Source of the DNA: Paenibacillus cellulositrophicus
GTDB taxonomy: Bacteria; Bacillota; Bacilli; Paenibacillales; Paenibacillaceae
NCBI RefSeq assembly: GCF_009363095.1
Contig: NZ_CP045295.1
Span: forward strand, 4,927,001-4,991,000
DNA: 64,000 bases
Reading direction: 5' to 3'
The position numbers and the translations under genes were made by a program. The first letter of the stretch is position 1. Every line of letters starts with the position of its first letter. Below are positions 1-8,594 of this stretch, in pieces. The notes beneath the pieces were generated by a model. That model searched no databases and was not told the DNA's origin. It saw only the letters and a list, made by a program, of their open reading frames with translations.

Positions 1-1396
1 GAGCGCTCTGGACCGATATGTTCCCGCCGTGATTATGGATGATGTTGTGTGTGATCATAAACCCAAGGCCGGTGCCTGATTCCTTGGTCGTGAAAAAGGG
101 CTTGCCCAGCGCCTGGATCTGCTCCGCAGTCATGCCGCAGCCTTCGTCCTGAACGCTGATGAAGGCCTCGTTGTTCCGGGAGAGGGCGTGGATCCGGATG
201 ATGCCGCCTTCCGGCATGGCTTCCATCGCATTTTTGAGCAGGTTAATGAAGACCTGTTTCAGCTGGTTGGCCTCGCCGGCAATCCAGATGGAAGGTTCGG
301 AGAAGGCGGAAACGATCTCGATATTTTTTAATGCGGCCTGGCCGTTCATCAGCGTGATTACCTGGTCCAGCAGCGGCAGAATGTCCATTGGCTTGCTCGC
401 ATGCGAAACCTGGGGTTTGGACAGCACCAGCAGCTCATTGACGATAAATTCGATCCGTTTCAGCTCGGATTCCATGATCGCAAAGTACTGGTCGTTGTTT
501 TGGCTGGAGGTGCGGAGGAGCTTCAAAAAGCCGAAAATGGCAGTCAGCGGATTGCGGATTTCGTGAGCGATGCCTGCGGCAAGCTGCCCTGCCGTCGATA
601 GCTTCTCGGACTGCATGAGCCGGTCTTCCTCAAGCTTCTGGTCGGAGATATCTTTAAAGATCCCGATGACGCACCGCTTTTTTTGATAGGTAATCTTCAG
701 TGAAAATCCTTCCACATGCCTCAGCTGTCCATTGAGACAGCGGATGCGGTAGCGCACTGAGCCGATGGGCCTGTTGTTGTAGTGCCGCTGCTTGCGCTCG
801 GCCAGAATTTCGTGGTCGGCGGCGTCGACCAAATCGTCCGTTGACATGCCAATTACGGCTTCAAGGCTGTCTGCTTGAATGAGCCTGAGTCCGGCAGGAT
901 TGGCATACTGAATCTGGCCGTGGTTCGTAATCAGCACGGAAAGGGGGAGGCCATCCAGCAGCTGCATGAAGGAATCCTCCCGCTCGTGCAGATGGGTTTC
1001 GGTATAATGCAGCCTGGTTTCCATTTGCATCATCTGGGTCCTGTTCTCGAATTGGGTGAAGTAAATCTCAGGTTTCCCGGCCTCATTTCGAATCAAGGAG
1101 ATGCGGATATCAAGGGATAACCGTTGTCCTGAAGGATGATAGTAATGTTGGTCGATCCGGTGCTGATCCCGTTTCATGGACTGCAGCCACTCCCCGCACT
1201 TAACGATGTCGCGGGACAGTTCCTGAATCGCGGGAAGAAGAAGATCCGGCAAAGTGAAATGGTCAGGTGTATAACCGAGGAGGGTGCATAAAGCGGGGTT
1301 GACCTTTAGGAAGGCTCCGTCAGGCGCGATAAGGGCCATGCCGATCGCGGCCTGCCTAAAGGCAAAGTCGTAATTATGGACTTCAGCGGATCGCAT
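1..1396 (-). CDS. PAS-domain sensor histidine kinase (3' end cut by window edge)
   Basis: This is a two-component sensor kinase of the KinA/KinE sporulation-kinase style. About 465 residues are visible and the end of the ATPase domain is missing. I read two PAS-like domains (about residues 10-120 and 145-250), then a HisKA phosphoacceptor segment with IAHEIRNP (His about 278), then HATPase motifs: an N-box with LLKNAMEAM, a DEGCGM G1 box, FFTTKESGTGLG and the start of a further helix. No membrane segment is visible, so it should be soluble. The start ATG follows a GAGAGGGGAA ribosome site. A promoter lies upstream on the same strand. No response regulator is adjacent, which is typical of orphan kinases feeding a phosphorelay; that role is inferred. 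Confidence 0.93.
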   Translation of the reverse strand, partial: MRSAEVHNYDFAFRQAAIGMALIAPDGAFLKVNPALCTLLGYTPDHFTLPDLLLPAIQELSRDIVKCGEWLQSMKRDQHRIDQHYYHPSGQRLSLDIRISLIRNEAGKPEIYFTQFENRTQMMQMETRLHYTETHLHEREDSFMQLLDGLPLSVLITNHGQIQYANPAGLRLIQADSLEAVIGMSTDDLVDAADHEILAERKQRHYNNRPIGSVRYRIRCLNGQLRHVEGFSLKITYQKKRCVIGIFKDISDQKLEEDRLMQSEKLSTAGQLAAGIAHEIRNPLTAIFGFLKLLRTSSQNNDQYFAIMESELKRIEFIVNELLVLSKPQVSHASKPMDILPLLDQVITLMNGQAALKNIEIVSAFSEPSIWIAGEANQLKQVFINLLKNAMEAMPEGGIIRIHALSRNNEAFISVQDEGCGMTAEQIQALGKPFFTTKESGTGLGFMITHNIIHNHGGNISVQSA

Positions 1397-1440
1397 GGCA
1401 GTTCCCCTCTCTACTTTCAAGCCGTGGCATATTTATACAT

Positions 1441-1470
1441 ATTATAATCGCGAATCTCTTTAATCATCAA
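1441..1470 (-). promoter_or_regulatory. sigma-A-type promoter of the sensor kinase
   Basis: On the minus strand TTGATG is followed after 18 bases by a perfect TATAAT, about 45 bases before the kinase start codon. Confidence 0.55.
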
Positions 1471-1553
1471 TGCTAAAGTAAGTGAACATTAACTTTTAAA
1501 AGAGAGCCGCGGAACATGGGGACAAAAATATATTCGATATGGAGGTGCTGTAA

Positions 1554-2063
1554 ATGAAAATCACGCTTACTTTGCTCACTTCAGAGGAATTAAAGCAGCA
1601 GTGGAAGCAGGCTTTTACCGAACAGGACATCTTCCGCCCTGATGAGTACTACGACAAATGTCTCGCTGAAAACGCAGCGGGTGTCCGTGAAACGATCATC
1701 GCCTATGCAGATGACCAGGTCGCCGGGGTATGTCACCTGAAATACGAATCGGACTACCCCCCTTTCCAAGAGCAGGGCATTCCGGAAGTGAATGATCTCA
1801 ATGTGTTCCCTGTCTTCCAGCGCCAAGGAATCGGCAACCGGATCCTGGAGGAGTTTGAATCGATCGTAAGCCGCAAGGGCAAGCGGATCGGCATCGGTGT
1901 GGGCTTGTTCAAGGACTACGGCAAGGCACAGCGCATTTACTGCCGCAGAGGTTACATTCCCGATGGCAACGGCATCGTGTATAAGAACCAGCCGGTCGTG
2001 CCGGGCGAGATGGTCCGGGTGGACGATGATCTGAATCTCTTTTTTATTAAGGAACTTCAATAA
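1554..2063 (+). CDS. GNAT family N-acetyltransferase
   Basis: This 169-residue protein carries the acetyl-CoA-binding motif A of GNAT enzymes, read as FQRQGIGNRILEEF (about residues 84-97), preceded by a beta-strand ending in NDLNVFP. A later segment, AQRIYCRRGYIP, matches the usual C-terminal strand with an aromatic residue. The substrate cannot be told. The ATG is placed 8 bases after a GGAGGTG ribosome site. The serine hydrolase starts 23 bases after its stop, so the two are probably co-transcribed, with the HAD phosphatase as third gene. Confidence 0.85.
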   Translation: MKITLTLLTSEELKQQWKQAFTEQDIFRPDEYYDKCLAENAAGVRETIIAYADDQVAGVCHLKYESDYPPFQEQGIPEVNDLNVFPVFQRQGIGNRILEEFESIVSRKGKRIGIGVGLFKDYGKAQRIYCRRGYIPDGNGIVYKNQPVVPGEMVRVDDDLNLFFIKELQ

Positions 2064-2086
2064 AAAGGAACGTTGGAGGTGCACGA

Positions 2087-3568
2087 TTGGGATTGGAACT
2101 GGAAACCGCACAGCCGGAAAGCCACGGCCTGTCGTCCGGCGATGTACTTCGGTTCTTGGAACGGATTGAGGAACTGGAGCTTCAGGTCAACCGTTTGATG
2201 CTGCTTCAGAATGGAGAAGTTACGGCCCGTTTCAACCGTCAGCCGTATCGGGAAGAGGCACCCACGTTATTATTTTCGCTTAGCAAAAGCTTCACTTCCA
2301 TTGCGGCGGGAATTGCCAGGGACGAAGGATATATCCGGCTGACGGATCCGGTCGTTTCGTATTTTCCCGATAAGCTTGCCGATGACGTCCCGCCCTACTT
2401 ATCCCAGATGACCATCCACCATCTGCTTTCGATGAATACAGGGCATCATGACAACATCTACGGTCGGGTGATGGAATCCGGGTCAGACTGGGCCCAAACG
2501 TTCTTATCCTTGGCGCCGGAGCATCCGCCGGGAAGCCATTACGTGTACAACACGCATGCGACCTATATGGTTGCCGCCATTTTGGAAAGAGCGACCGGGA
2601 TGAGCCTCGTCGAATATGTAAAACCGAGATTGTTCGAGCCGCTTGGAATTGGCTTGGTGGATTGGGAGACCTGCCCGATGGGAGTGGCCGCAGGCGGCAT
2701 GGGGCTGAGCATTCCCATCGACGGCGTGGCGAAGTTCGGTCAGATGCTGCTGAACGAGGGCGTGTATGGCGGCCGGAGAATCGTATCGGCGGAATACATC
2801 CGGTTAGCCACCGCGGAGCAGAGCGATAACCGCCGCAATGAGACGAGGGCCGATTTTTCGGAAGGATATGGCTACCAATTTTTTCGGTGCCGGCAGGGGT
2901 GTTATATGGGAAACGGCGGGTTCGGGCAGCTCTGCTTTGTTGCTCCGAAGCACGGCATTGTCATTGCAGCCTCTTCCGGCATGAGCCATATGAAAAAGCA
3001 GCTGCCGCTGCTGCTGGACCTCATCTATGAGCATATCGTGGACCGGGTAGACCGATCGCAACAAGTCAGCTCCGAAGCGTACCCGCTGCTTCTGCGGCGG
3101 ATCGCGCGAATACAGGAAGACGCTGAGCACCGGGTACCTTCTGCTTTGTCTCCCATGCCGGATGATTGGGCAGGGCAATACCGTGTCCAGGCTCCAGAGC
3201 CAGGCGGCGTTGCCGAGATTACGGTGTGCAGCCTAGATGAGCGGTCCGAGCTTCGGATCCGTTATGCCGATGGCAGCCGGCGCGAACTTCCCTTTGATTT
3301 GACGAAGAGGGTAAGCACCAAGGACATCTTCCGGAAGGATCTGGCCATGCATCGGCAGGAAGCCGTCATTTCGGCCCGATTTACCGGGGATCTGCAGCTC
3401 GAGCTAACCGTGGTGTACATCGAGACACCCTATAGGGTCACGCTCACCCTAACGTTCGCGGAGGGGCAGGTTGAGCTCGCGGAGGAGGTCAACGTCTCTT
3501 TTGACAAGAAGACGACCCGGGTCACGGCTGTAAAGCAGGAACAGCTGGCGGAAAGGAGCGGAGCATGA
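2087..3568 (+). CDS. serine hydrolase, class C beta-lactamase / penicillin-binding fold
   Basis: This 493-residue protein belongs to the beta-lactamase-related serine hydrolases (esterase, peptidase or amidase activities are all known). The nucleophile motif SLSK is at residues 64-67. A second-motif region YVYNTHATYM follows, in the F-x-YN-S/T-G-A-T-Y form seen in this subgroup. A GGFGQLCF stretch near residue 280 occupies the usual HxG position. The last ~150 residues form an extra beta-rich domain. There is no signal peptide, so a cytoplasmic location is likely. The start is TTG, 6 bases after GGAGGT. The 3' end overlaps the next gene by ATGA, indicating coupled translation. Confidence 0.85.
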   Translation: MGLELETAQPESHGLSSGDVLRFLERIEELELQVNRLMLLQNGEVTARFNRQPYREEAPTLLFSLSKSFTSIAAGIARDEGYIRLTDPVVSYFPDKLADDVPPYLSQMTIHHLLSMNTGHHDNIYGRVMESGSDWAQTFLSLAPEHPPGSHYVYNTHATYMVAAILERATGMSLVEYVKPRLFEPLGIGLVDWETCPMGVAAGGMGLSIPIDGVAKFGQMLLNEGVYGGRRIVSAEYIRLATAEQSDNRRNETRADFSEGYGYQFFRCRQGCYMGNGGFGQLCFVAPKHGIVIAASSGMSHMKKQLPLLLDLIYEHIVDRVDRSQQVSSEAYPLLLRRIARIQEDAEHRVPSALSPMPDDWAGQYRVQAPEPGGVAEITVCSLDERSELRIRYADGSRRELPFDLTKRVSTKDIFRKDLAMHRQEAVISARFTGDLQLELTVVYIETPYRVTLTLTFAEGQVELAEEVNVSFDKKTTRVTAVKQEQLAERSGA

Positions 3569-4218
3569 TCAAGGGCGTGCTGTTTGACCTGGACGGTACA
3601 CTGCTGGACCGGGATACCTCGCTGCTGCGCTTTACGGAGGATCAATATGAACGGTTTCCGGAGCTTCAACGCGTGGACCGGGATCAATATATCCGCCGTT
3701 TTGTAGAGCTGGACGCACGGGGGTATGTCTGGAAGGACAAAGTTTATGAACAGCTTGTGCGGGAAATGGACTTGGAGTTGTCCTGGGAGCGCCTTCTGAA
3801 GGACTATATCGCCGGTTTTCGCCTTCACTGCATAGGTTATCCGCATCTTCGGGAAATGCTGACTGCTCTCAAGCGCCTTGGAATGAAGCTCGGGATCATT
3901 TCCAACGGCTTCGGCGAGTTTCAATGGGGCAGCATTCAAGGGCTCGGCATTGCTGATGATTTTGACGCCATTCTCATTTCCGAGCTGGAAGGGCTCCGCA
4001 AGCCGGACCCGGCTATTTTCCGTAGGGCTTTGGACAGGCTGGAGCTCCAGCCGGAGGAGGCTGTGTTTGTCGGGGATCATCCCGTTAACGATGTCGAGGC
4101 GAGCCGGAAGGTCGGGATGATGGCGGTATGGATGAAGGCGGCTGCCGGAAACACGAGCTGTGAGACGGATTATTCGATCACCGACTTAATGGAACTGAAG
4201 GACATTTTGAGTAATTAA
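3565..4218 (+). CDS. HAD family phosphatase
   Basis: This 217-residue haloacid-dehalogenase-type hydrolase has all four motifs: DLDGT (residues 8-12), IISNG with the motif II Ser, the motif III Lys in LRKPDP, and VFVGDHPVND for motif IV. The helical cap between motifs I and II suggests a C1-cap phosphoglycolate-phosphatase-like subgroup acting on a small phosphorylated metabolite. Its ATG overlaps the stop of the serine hydrolase gene, and a hairpin terminator follows the stop. The substrate cannot be inferred. Confidence 0.9.
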   Translation: MIKGVLFDLDGTLLDRDTSLLRFTEDQYERFPELQRVDRDQYIRRFVELDARGYVWKDKVYEQLVREMDLELSWERLLKDYIAGFRLHCIGYPHLREMLTALKRLGMKLGIISNGFGEFQWGSIQGLGIADDFDAILISELEGLRKPDPAIFRRALDRLELQPEEAVFVGDHPVNDVEASRKVGMMAVWMKAAAGNTSCETDYSITDLMELKDILSN

Positions 4219-4234
4219 GCCATATGCAATATTT

Positions 4235-4269
4235 GGACAATGGGACCATGAGTTCCATTGTCCTTTTTT
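4235..4269 (+). terminator. rho-independent terminator after the HAD gene
   Basis: A 9-bp stem (GGACAATGG / CCATTGTCC) with an 11-base loop is followed by six T. Confidence 0.85.
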
Positions 4270-4302
4270 CGTGAGATAAGACGGAGAAAAGGGAAAAAAC
4301 TC

Positions 4303-4331
4303 TTTACAATGAAATTGAGAATCATTATCAT
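4303..4331 (+). promoter_or_regulatory. sigma-A-type promoter of the yusV-like gene, overlapped by the Fur box
   Basis: TTTACA, a 17-base spacer and TATCAT form a plausible promoter. Its 3' half is covered by the Fur operator, as expected for iron repression. The transcript would carry a leader of about 170 bases. Confidence 0.6.
4316..4330 (+). promoter_or_regulatory. Fur box (7-1-7, perfect match)
   Basis: The 15 bases match TGAnAATnATTnTCA at every defined position (TGAGAATCATTATCA). They lie across the -10 region of the promoter for the iron-siderophore ATPase gene. This is the Bacillales Fur consensus; binding by Fur is inferred. Confidence 0.85.
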
Positions 4332-4508
4332 AATAAGTGTGTATACATACACATAAATTGAACTTTTCCACGCATAATGTGTCAACAAAGGCAATCATGC
4401 GTTAGACGATACGGCATTTTCGACAACGTTGAACATAGCATAAGGCACCCTGCATGCGGAGCGGCGAACCCGCCGCGAAATACAATCCCTAAAAAAGGAT
4501 GATACGGT

Positions 4509-5363
4509 ATGGTACAAAACACATTGGCTTGGCCGGAGCAAGAGATTGCCACGGAGGATAAACCGCAGCTCCAGTCGAGGCTCGGCACCGAGCAGCTGAA
4601 CATCGGATACGCCGATACGCTCATTGTCAACAATTTGAACCTGAGCATTCCGGCGGGTAAAATTACGGCTTTGGTCGGCTCCAACGGCTCCGGCAAATCG
4701 ACGATTCTCAAAACGATGGCCCGCTTGATGAAGCCATCCTCCGGAGCGGTGCTGCTCGACGGCAAATCGATTCACAGCCAGCCGACCAAGGATGTGGCGA
4801 AGCAGCTCGCGATCCTGCCGCAAACCCCCACGGCCCCGGATGGGCTGACCGTAACCGAGCTGATCGGCTTCGGCCGTTCGCCGCATCAGCGGGGATTTGG
4901 CAGCATCAGCGCACAGGACCGTGAGGTTATCGAGTGGGCCATTGACGTTACGGGGCTTGGGGCTTTTAGGGACCGGGCGATCGACCAGTTGTCAGGCGGC
5001 CAGCGCCAACGGGCATGGATCGCCATGGCGCTGGCTCAGCAGACGGATATTCTGTTCCTCGACGAGCCTACGACCTTCCTGGATATGGCGCATCAGCTGG
5101 AAGTGCTGCAGCTGCTTCAGAAGCTGAATGAGGAAGAGGGCCGCACGATCGTCATGGTCGTTCACGACCTGAACCATGCCACACGGTATGCGCAGCATAT
5201 GGTGGCGATCAAATCAGGCACAGTCGTGGCAGAAGGAACACCCGGCGAAGTCATGACCCGGGAAGTGCTGCGGGAGGTCTTCGCTATTGAAGCCGACATC
5301 CTCGTCGACCCCCGAACCGGAGTCCCGCTGTGTCTGCCTTACGAACTGGCGAGAAGAGCTTAA
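4509..5363 (+). CDS. yusV: iron(III)-siderophore ABC transporter ATP-binding protein, YusV-like
   Basis: This 284-residue cytoplasmic ATPase energises ferric-siderophore import. It shows Walker A GSNGSGKST (about residues 59-67), the signature LSGGQRQRAW, Walker B ILFLDEPTT, and the H-loop in VVHDLNHA. The stretch KQLAILPQTPTAPDGLTV resembles Bacillus YusV, a lone ATPase shared by several siderophore permeases. Here too no permease or binding protein is adjacent, so a shared-ATPase role is likely but inferred. An N-terminal extension of about 30 residues precedes the ABC domain. The ATG follows an AAGGATG site. A perfect Fur box upstream predicts iron repression. Confidence 0.88.
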   Translation: MVQNTLAWPEQEIATEDKPQLQSRLGTEQLNIGYADTLIVNNLNLSIPAGKITALVGSNGSGKSTILKTMARLMKPSSGAVLLDGKSIHSQPTKDVAKQLAILPQTPTAPDGLTVTELIGFGRSPHQRGFGSISAQDREVIEWAIDVTGLGAFRDRAIDQLSGGQRQRAWIAMALAQQTDILFLDEPTTFLDMAHQLEVLQLLQKLNEEEGRTIVMVVHDLNHATRYAQHMVAIKSGTVVAEGTPGEVMTREVLREVFAIEADILVDPRTGVPLCLPYELARRA

Positions 5364-5382
5364 ACCGTTATTATCTTCATAT

Positions 5383-5461
5383 AAGCACCCGTGAAACTTT
5401 CAGATATGTCAGCGGCAGGATCGCTGGTATGATGGAGCTGAAGCGGGTGCTTTTCTCTTTT
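5383..5461 (+). terminator. probable terminator with a nested loop hairpin after the yusV-like gene
   Basis: AAGCACCCG pairs with CGGGTGCTT over about 50 bases and runs into a T-rich tract. The loop has its own pairing (CTTTCAG with CTGAAG, and CAGCG with CGCTG). The element argues that the following phosphatase starts downstream, at 5492. Confidence 0.55.
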
Positions 5462-5491
5462 AACCCAATAAAATGGAAAGGTTGCTGGTTC

Positions 5492-6082
5492 ATGACTGCT
5501 AATTCAGTACATCACTTGAAGCGGAACACGATTCTTTATTTTGTCCGGCATGCCGAATCGCTTTATGAGGAAGGCAGGGAACGAACACGGGGGCTGTCCC
5601 GTCAGGGGCCGGCAGACGCGCTTGCGGTCAAGGACAGACTGCTGGGTGAAGGCATTGACTTGTACATTTCCAGTCCCTACGAGCGAGCCGTGCGAACGAT
5701 TCGGGATGCCGCCGACTCTGCGGGCAGGGAAATCATCATAGAAGAAGATTTGAGGGAACGGGAAATCGGGCAGATCGGGCGCCTATCGTTTCAAGAAGCG
5801 AAGCAAAAAGTATACGGCGATGCCGCTTTTGCTTTTCCGGGGGGAGAGTCGAGCATGGAGGCGCGGCAAAGAGCGGCCCAGGTAGTCCGGAAACTGCTTG
5901 ATGAGCATGCCGGAAAGCGGATTGTCATTGGGACTCACGGTGATATTATGACGTTGATGCTGGGCGAATTTGACCCGCGGTTCGATTACGCCTTCTGGGA
6001 ATCCACTTCCATGCCGGATATTTACAAGACGGAGTGGGAGGGAGAGAACCTGCGGCAGGTGACGAGGATGTGGCGGGAGTAG
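5492..6082 (+). CDS. histidine phosphatase family protein
   Basis: This is a 196-residue member of the phosphoglycerate-mutase-like histidine phosphatases. The catalytic RHAES motif is at about residues 20-24 and the later catalytic His is in IGTHGDIM. A SPYERAVRT segment carries the conserved Arg. I place the start at the ATG of 5492, after GGAAAGG, because the reading frame farther upstream runs through the terminator of the previous gene and back into that gene. The substrate (sugar phosphate, cobalamin precursor or protein) is not evident. Confidence 0.85.
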   Translation: MTANSVHHLKRNTILYFVRHAESLYEEGRERTRGLSRQGPADALAVKDRLLGEGIDLYISSPYERAVRTIRDAADSAGREIIIEEDLREREIGQIGRLSFQEAKQKVYGDAAFAFPGGESSMEARQRAAQVVRKLLDEHAGKRIVIGTHGDIMTLMLGEFDPRFDYAFWESTSMPDIYKTEWEGENLRQVTRMWRE

Positions 6083-6154
6083 GAAATCATATGTATCATT
6101 GTTAAAATTTATGATAGACTGAAAGCGCTGTATCTGCCAGTTTCATAGGGCAAC

Positions 6155-6213
6155 CCTTCGAGCTCGTCCATTGGCCTTGAGGCCAATCCAGGAAGAGGCT
6201 GAGCGAACGAAGG
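6155..6213 (+). other. nested hairpins in the leader of the VOC gene
   Basis: Three stems nest around one axis: CCTTCG/CGAAGG outside, GCTC/GAGC inside that, and ATTGGCC/GGCCAAT with a 4-base loop at the tip. There is no T-run, so this is not a terminator. It lies 30-90 bases before the start codon. Function is unknown. Confidence 0.4.
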
Positions 6214-6243
6214 AGAATCGACCATTCGGAGGATGATGTTCAT

Positions 6244-6639
6244 TTGAGTAAAGTTCACTTTTCGGTTCAGGTCCGATTGGTTTCGGATTTAGAGAGGTCC
6301 AAGCGCTATTATGCGGATGTGCTCGGCTGTGACGTGTCGGACGTTTGGGCGGTAAGGGATGATTTTGCCCTCGGCTTCAAATTGATTCAGGCGGCAAAGG
6401 CGGAAGATGTCCGTCCCAACCCCTCCGGGGACAACAAGATGGTTCCATGGGACACTTACGCATATGTCGAAACGCATGAAGAGCTGGATCAATTGTACGA
6501 GCATTTCAAAGCTGGAGGAGCGCAGTTCATTCAGGAGCCGGTGCTGGAACATCAGGAATGGGGGGACTGGAAAGACTTCGTGCTGATCGATCCGGATCGG
6601 TATGCGATTGCTTTCGGATCAGGCAAAAAGGGGTCATAG
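6244..6639 (+). CDS. VOC family protein (glyoxalase / bleomycin-resistance fold)
   Basis: This 131-residue protein has the paired beta-alpha-beta-beta-beta fold of vicinal-oxygen-chelate proteins. The signs are QVRLVSDLERSKRYYADVLG at the start, the second module around the Tyr/Glu-rich TYAYVETHEEL segment, and the terminal DFVLIDPDRYAIAF strand pair. The substrate is unknown; members range from metal-dependent lyases to drug-binding proteins. The start is TTG, placed by GGAGGATGATG upstream. The nucleotidyltransferase gene begins 61 bases after its stop, so the two are probably one unit. Confidence 0.82.
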   Translation: MSKVHFSVQVRLVSDLERSKRYYADVLGCDVSDVWAVRDDFALGFKLIQAAKAEDVRPNPSGDNKMVPWDTYAYVETHEELDQLYEHFKAGGAQFIQEPVLEHQEWGDWKDFVLIDPDRYAIAFGSGKKGS

Positions 6640-6700
6640 TGCCGAAATGACAGCTGTTCCCGGTAAGGGGGCAGCCATTTTTCTATATTGGAGGAAAGTG

Positions 6701-7477
6701 ATGAATACGCAGCAGGTGCTGGACCGTTTGACAAAACTTTTTATTACCGAGCTCGGAGCACCGTTGACCGGCTTATATCTGCACGGTTCGCTGGCGATGG
6801 GGTGTTACCGTGAAGACCGGAGCGATATCGATCTCCTGGCGGTCATTGAAGAGAAGCTCGACCCCGAGGTTTGGACTCGGCTCGCCCGAGGCCTTATTGA
6901 GCTTCACGGGCTGATGCCGGGGCACCGCGGGATGGAAGTCAGCGTCATCCTCAGGCAGTACGCCGGGGAGCCGCTGCACCCAACACCGTTTGAATTCCAT
7001 TATTCGGAGGCTCACCGGGAGCGGTATGAATCTGATGCGCAATATGTATGCGGCGGTTATGAAGACCCTGATCTTGCGGCCCATATGATGGTCATTTACC
7101 ATCGTGGGATAACGCTGTATGGGGAGCCCGCACAGTCCGTGTTCAGGCCGGAGAAAGAGATGTACATCCGGTCGATCTGGTCCGATGTCGAGCATGCCGA
7201 AAAGAAGATCGCCGAGGCGCCGGTATATTACACGCTTAATCTGTGCAGAATTTTGCGGTTTTTGCGGGAAGGCGAAGTTTCCTCCAAAAAGGAAGGCGGC
7301 GAATGGGGGCTCGCGGCCCTTCTGCCTGCGTATGAGCCGCTCCTGCGCCAGTGTCTTCTTCAGTATGAAGGAAAGACGGATGAAGTGAGCGTTGAACCTC
7401 GGATGATTCAGGCTTTTGCCCGGGATATGCTGAACGCGATTAAGCAGCGGATGACGGAGGAGGGGATTCGTCCCTGA
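6701..7477 (+). CDS. nucleotidyltransferase-domain protein (ANT-like with DUF4111)
   Basis: This 258-residue protein has the polymerase-beta-like nucleotidyltransferase signature: LHGSLAMG at about residues 26-33, followed by the catalytic DIDLLAV pair of Asp residues. The C-terminal helical half resembles the DUF4111 domain of aminoglycoside adenylyltransferases. AMP transfer to a small hydroxyl compound, possibly an antibiotic, is a family-level guess, not shown. The start at 6701 follows GGAGGAAAG directly; an ATG farther upstream lies inside the VOC gene. Confidence 0.8.
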   Translation: MNTQQVLDRLTKLFITELGAPLTGLYLHGSLAMGCYREDRSDIDLLAVIEEKLDPEVWTRLARGLIELHGLMPGHRGMEVSVILRQYAGEPLHPTPFEFHYSEAHRERYESDAQYVCGGYEDPDLAAHMMVIYHRGITLYGEPAQSVFRPEKEMYIRSIWSDVEHAEKKIAEAPVYYTLNLCRILRFLREGEVSSKKEGGEWGLAALLPAYEPLLRQCLLQYEGKTDEVSVEPRMIQAFARDMLNAIKQRMTEEGIRP

Positions 7478-7655
7478 TCATCCGATCGTGGGCACACACA
7501 TGTTACGCACTTGCTTCCATCATCCATTTCAATTCGTTATTGATAGATTCATAGGCTTTTGTGCAGGCCGGGTTCAATGAATACTGGACGGAACGTGGAA
7601 GTAATGGTTAAATTTTCATATGAATGGTTCACACCCCGCTGCCGGAGGAATGACG

Positions 7656-8561
7656 ATGAAGCGATTTTTGATCGGGCAATACGGCTCGTTTGACGAGCAA
7701 AAGATGGAGCGCGATTACAGAGACAGCTTTTACGGAATCGAGGCCTGTCTGTTTGAAAATGAAGCGGACACGCAGAAACTCTTGAGCGCCTCCAGAGTGC
7801 GGGACTTCCGGATCGGCGTACATTTTCCCCTTCGTGCGGGGAGGTCACTGCTTCGGGACGCCCTGTTTCTGGATGTGGACAAACATGTCCGTGATGAAGC
7901 GCTCCGGCTGATCCGGAACGAGCTCGACTATTTAAGGAACGTACGGCCGGATTACGTGTTGTTCCATTATCCGAAGCCCGTCATCCTGGATGACCGGGTG
8001 AACTGGGACAAATGGCATTTTTCCGACAGAACGGAGTATGTCTATGATAGCGATTATTCGCTTGAATTGTTTGCGGAACGCAGCGATCAGCTTTTTGCCT
8101 GGCTTAGCGCCGCTTCCCGAGATTACGGCTTCACGCCGGTTTTGGAATTCGATGCGCTGAATTCTTATATTTATGAGCATGACGTGCTGGAAACACTGCT
8201 GAAGAAGTACCCGGACATCCGGCTGTGCCTGGATACGGGAAGGCTGTTTTTGCAGCAGAACGTAGACCCTTCCTTTCAGGCCCTGCCGGTCATCCGCAAA
8301 TATGCGAAGTATGCGGAGGTTATCCACCTGTGGAATCTTCAGTACACGAAATCGTCCGTCAAGCTGCGCTACCCAGTGCTGCCGGAACAGCGCCCGGAGG
8401 ACGGATGGGCCCCGATTGGAGATTATTTAACCGTTATCCGCGAGGAAAACCCGCAAGTCAAAATTCAGTTCGAGCACCGCTCCGACCTGGTCAGCCATGA
8501 GGATCTGCAGCGCTGTTATGAATGGGTAGACGAATGTCTGCGCAGCACCAATCCCAGCTGA
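7656..8561 (+). CDS. sugar phosphate isomerase/epimerase-like TIM-barrel protein
   Basis: This 301-residue protein looks like an AP-endonuclease-2-type TIM barrel. Characteristic strands are PVLEFDALN, IRLCLDTGR, VIHLWNLQ and VKIQFEHRS; their acidic and His residues would form a metal site. The substrate is not recognisable. The start chosen is the second ATG after GGAGG, with 7 bases spacing; the ATG six bases earlier sits too close. The HAD gene follows 33 bases after its stop. Confidence 0.72.
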   Translation: MKRFLIGQYGSFDEQKMERDYRDSFYGIEACLFENEADTQKLLSASRVRDFRIGVHFPLRAGRSLLRDALFLDVDKHVRDEALRLIRNELDYLRNVRPDYVLFHYPKPVILDDRVNWDKWHFSDRTEYVYDSDYSLELFAERSDQLFAWLSAASRDYGFTPVLEFDALNSYIYEHDVLETLLKKYPDIRLCLDTGRLFLQQNVDPSFQALPVIRKYAKYAEVIHLWNLQYTKSSVKLRYPVLPEQRPEDGWAPIGDYLTVIREENPQVKIQFEHRSDLVSHEDLQRCYEWVDECLRSTNPS

Positions 8562-8594
8562 TGATGACTGGAAGCTTGGAAGGGGGAGGAGCCG

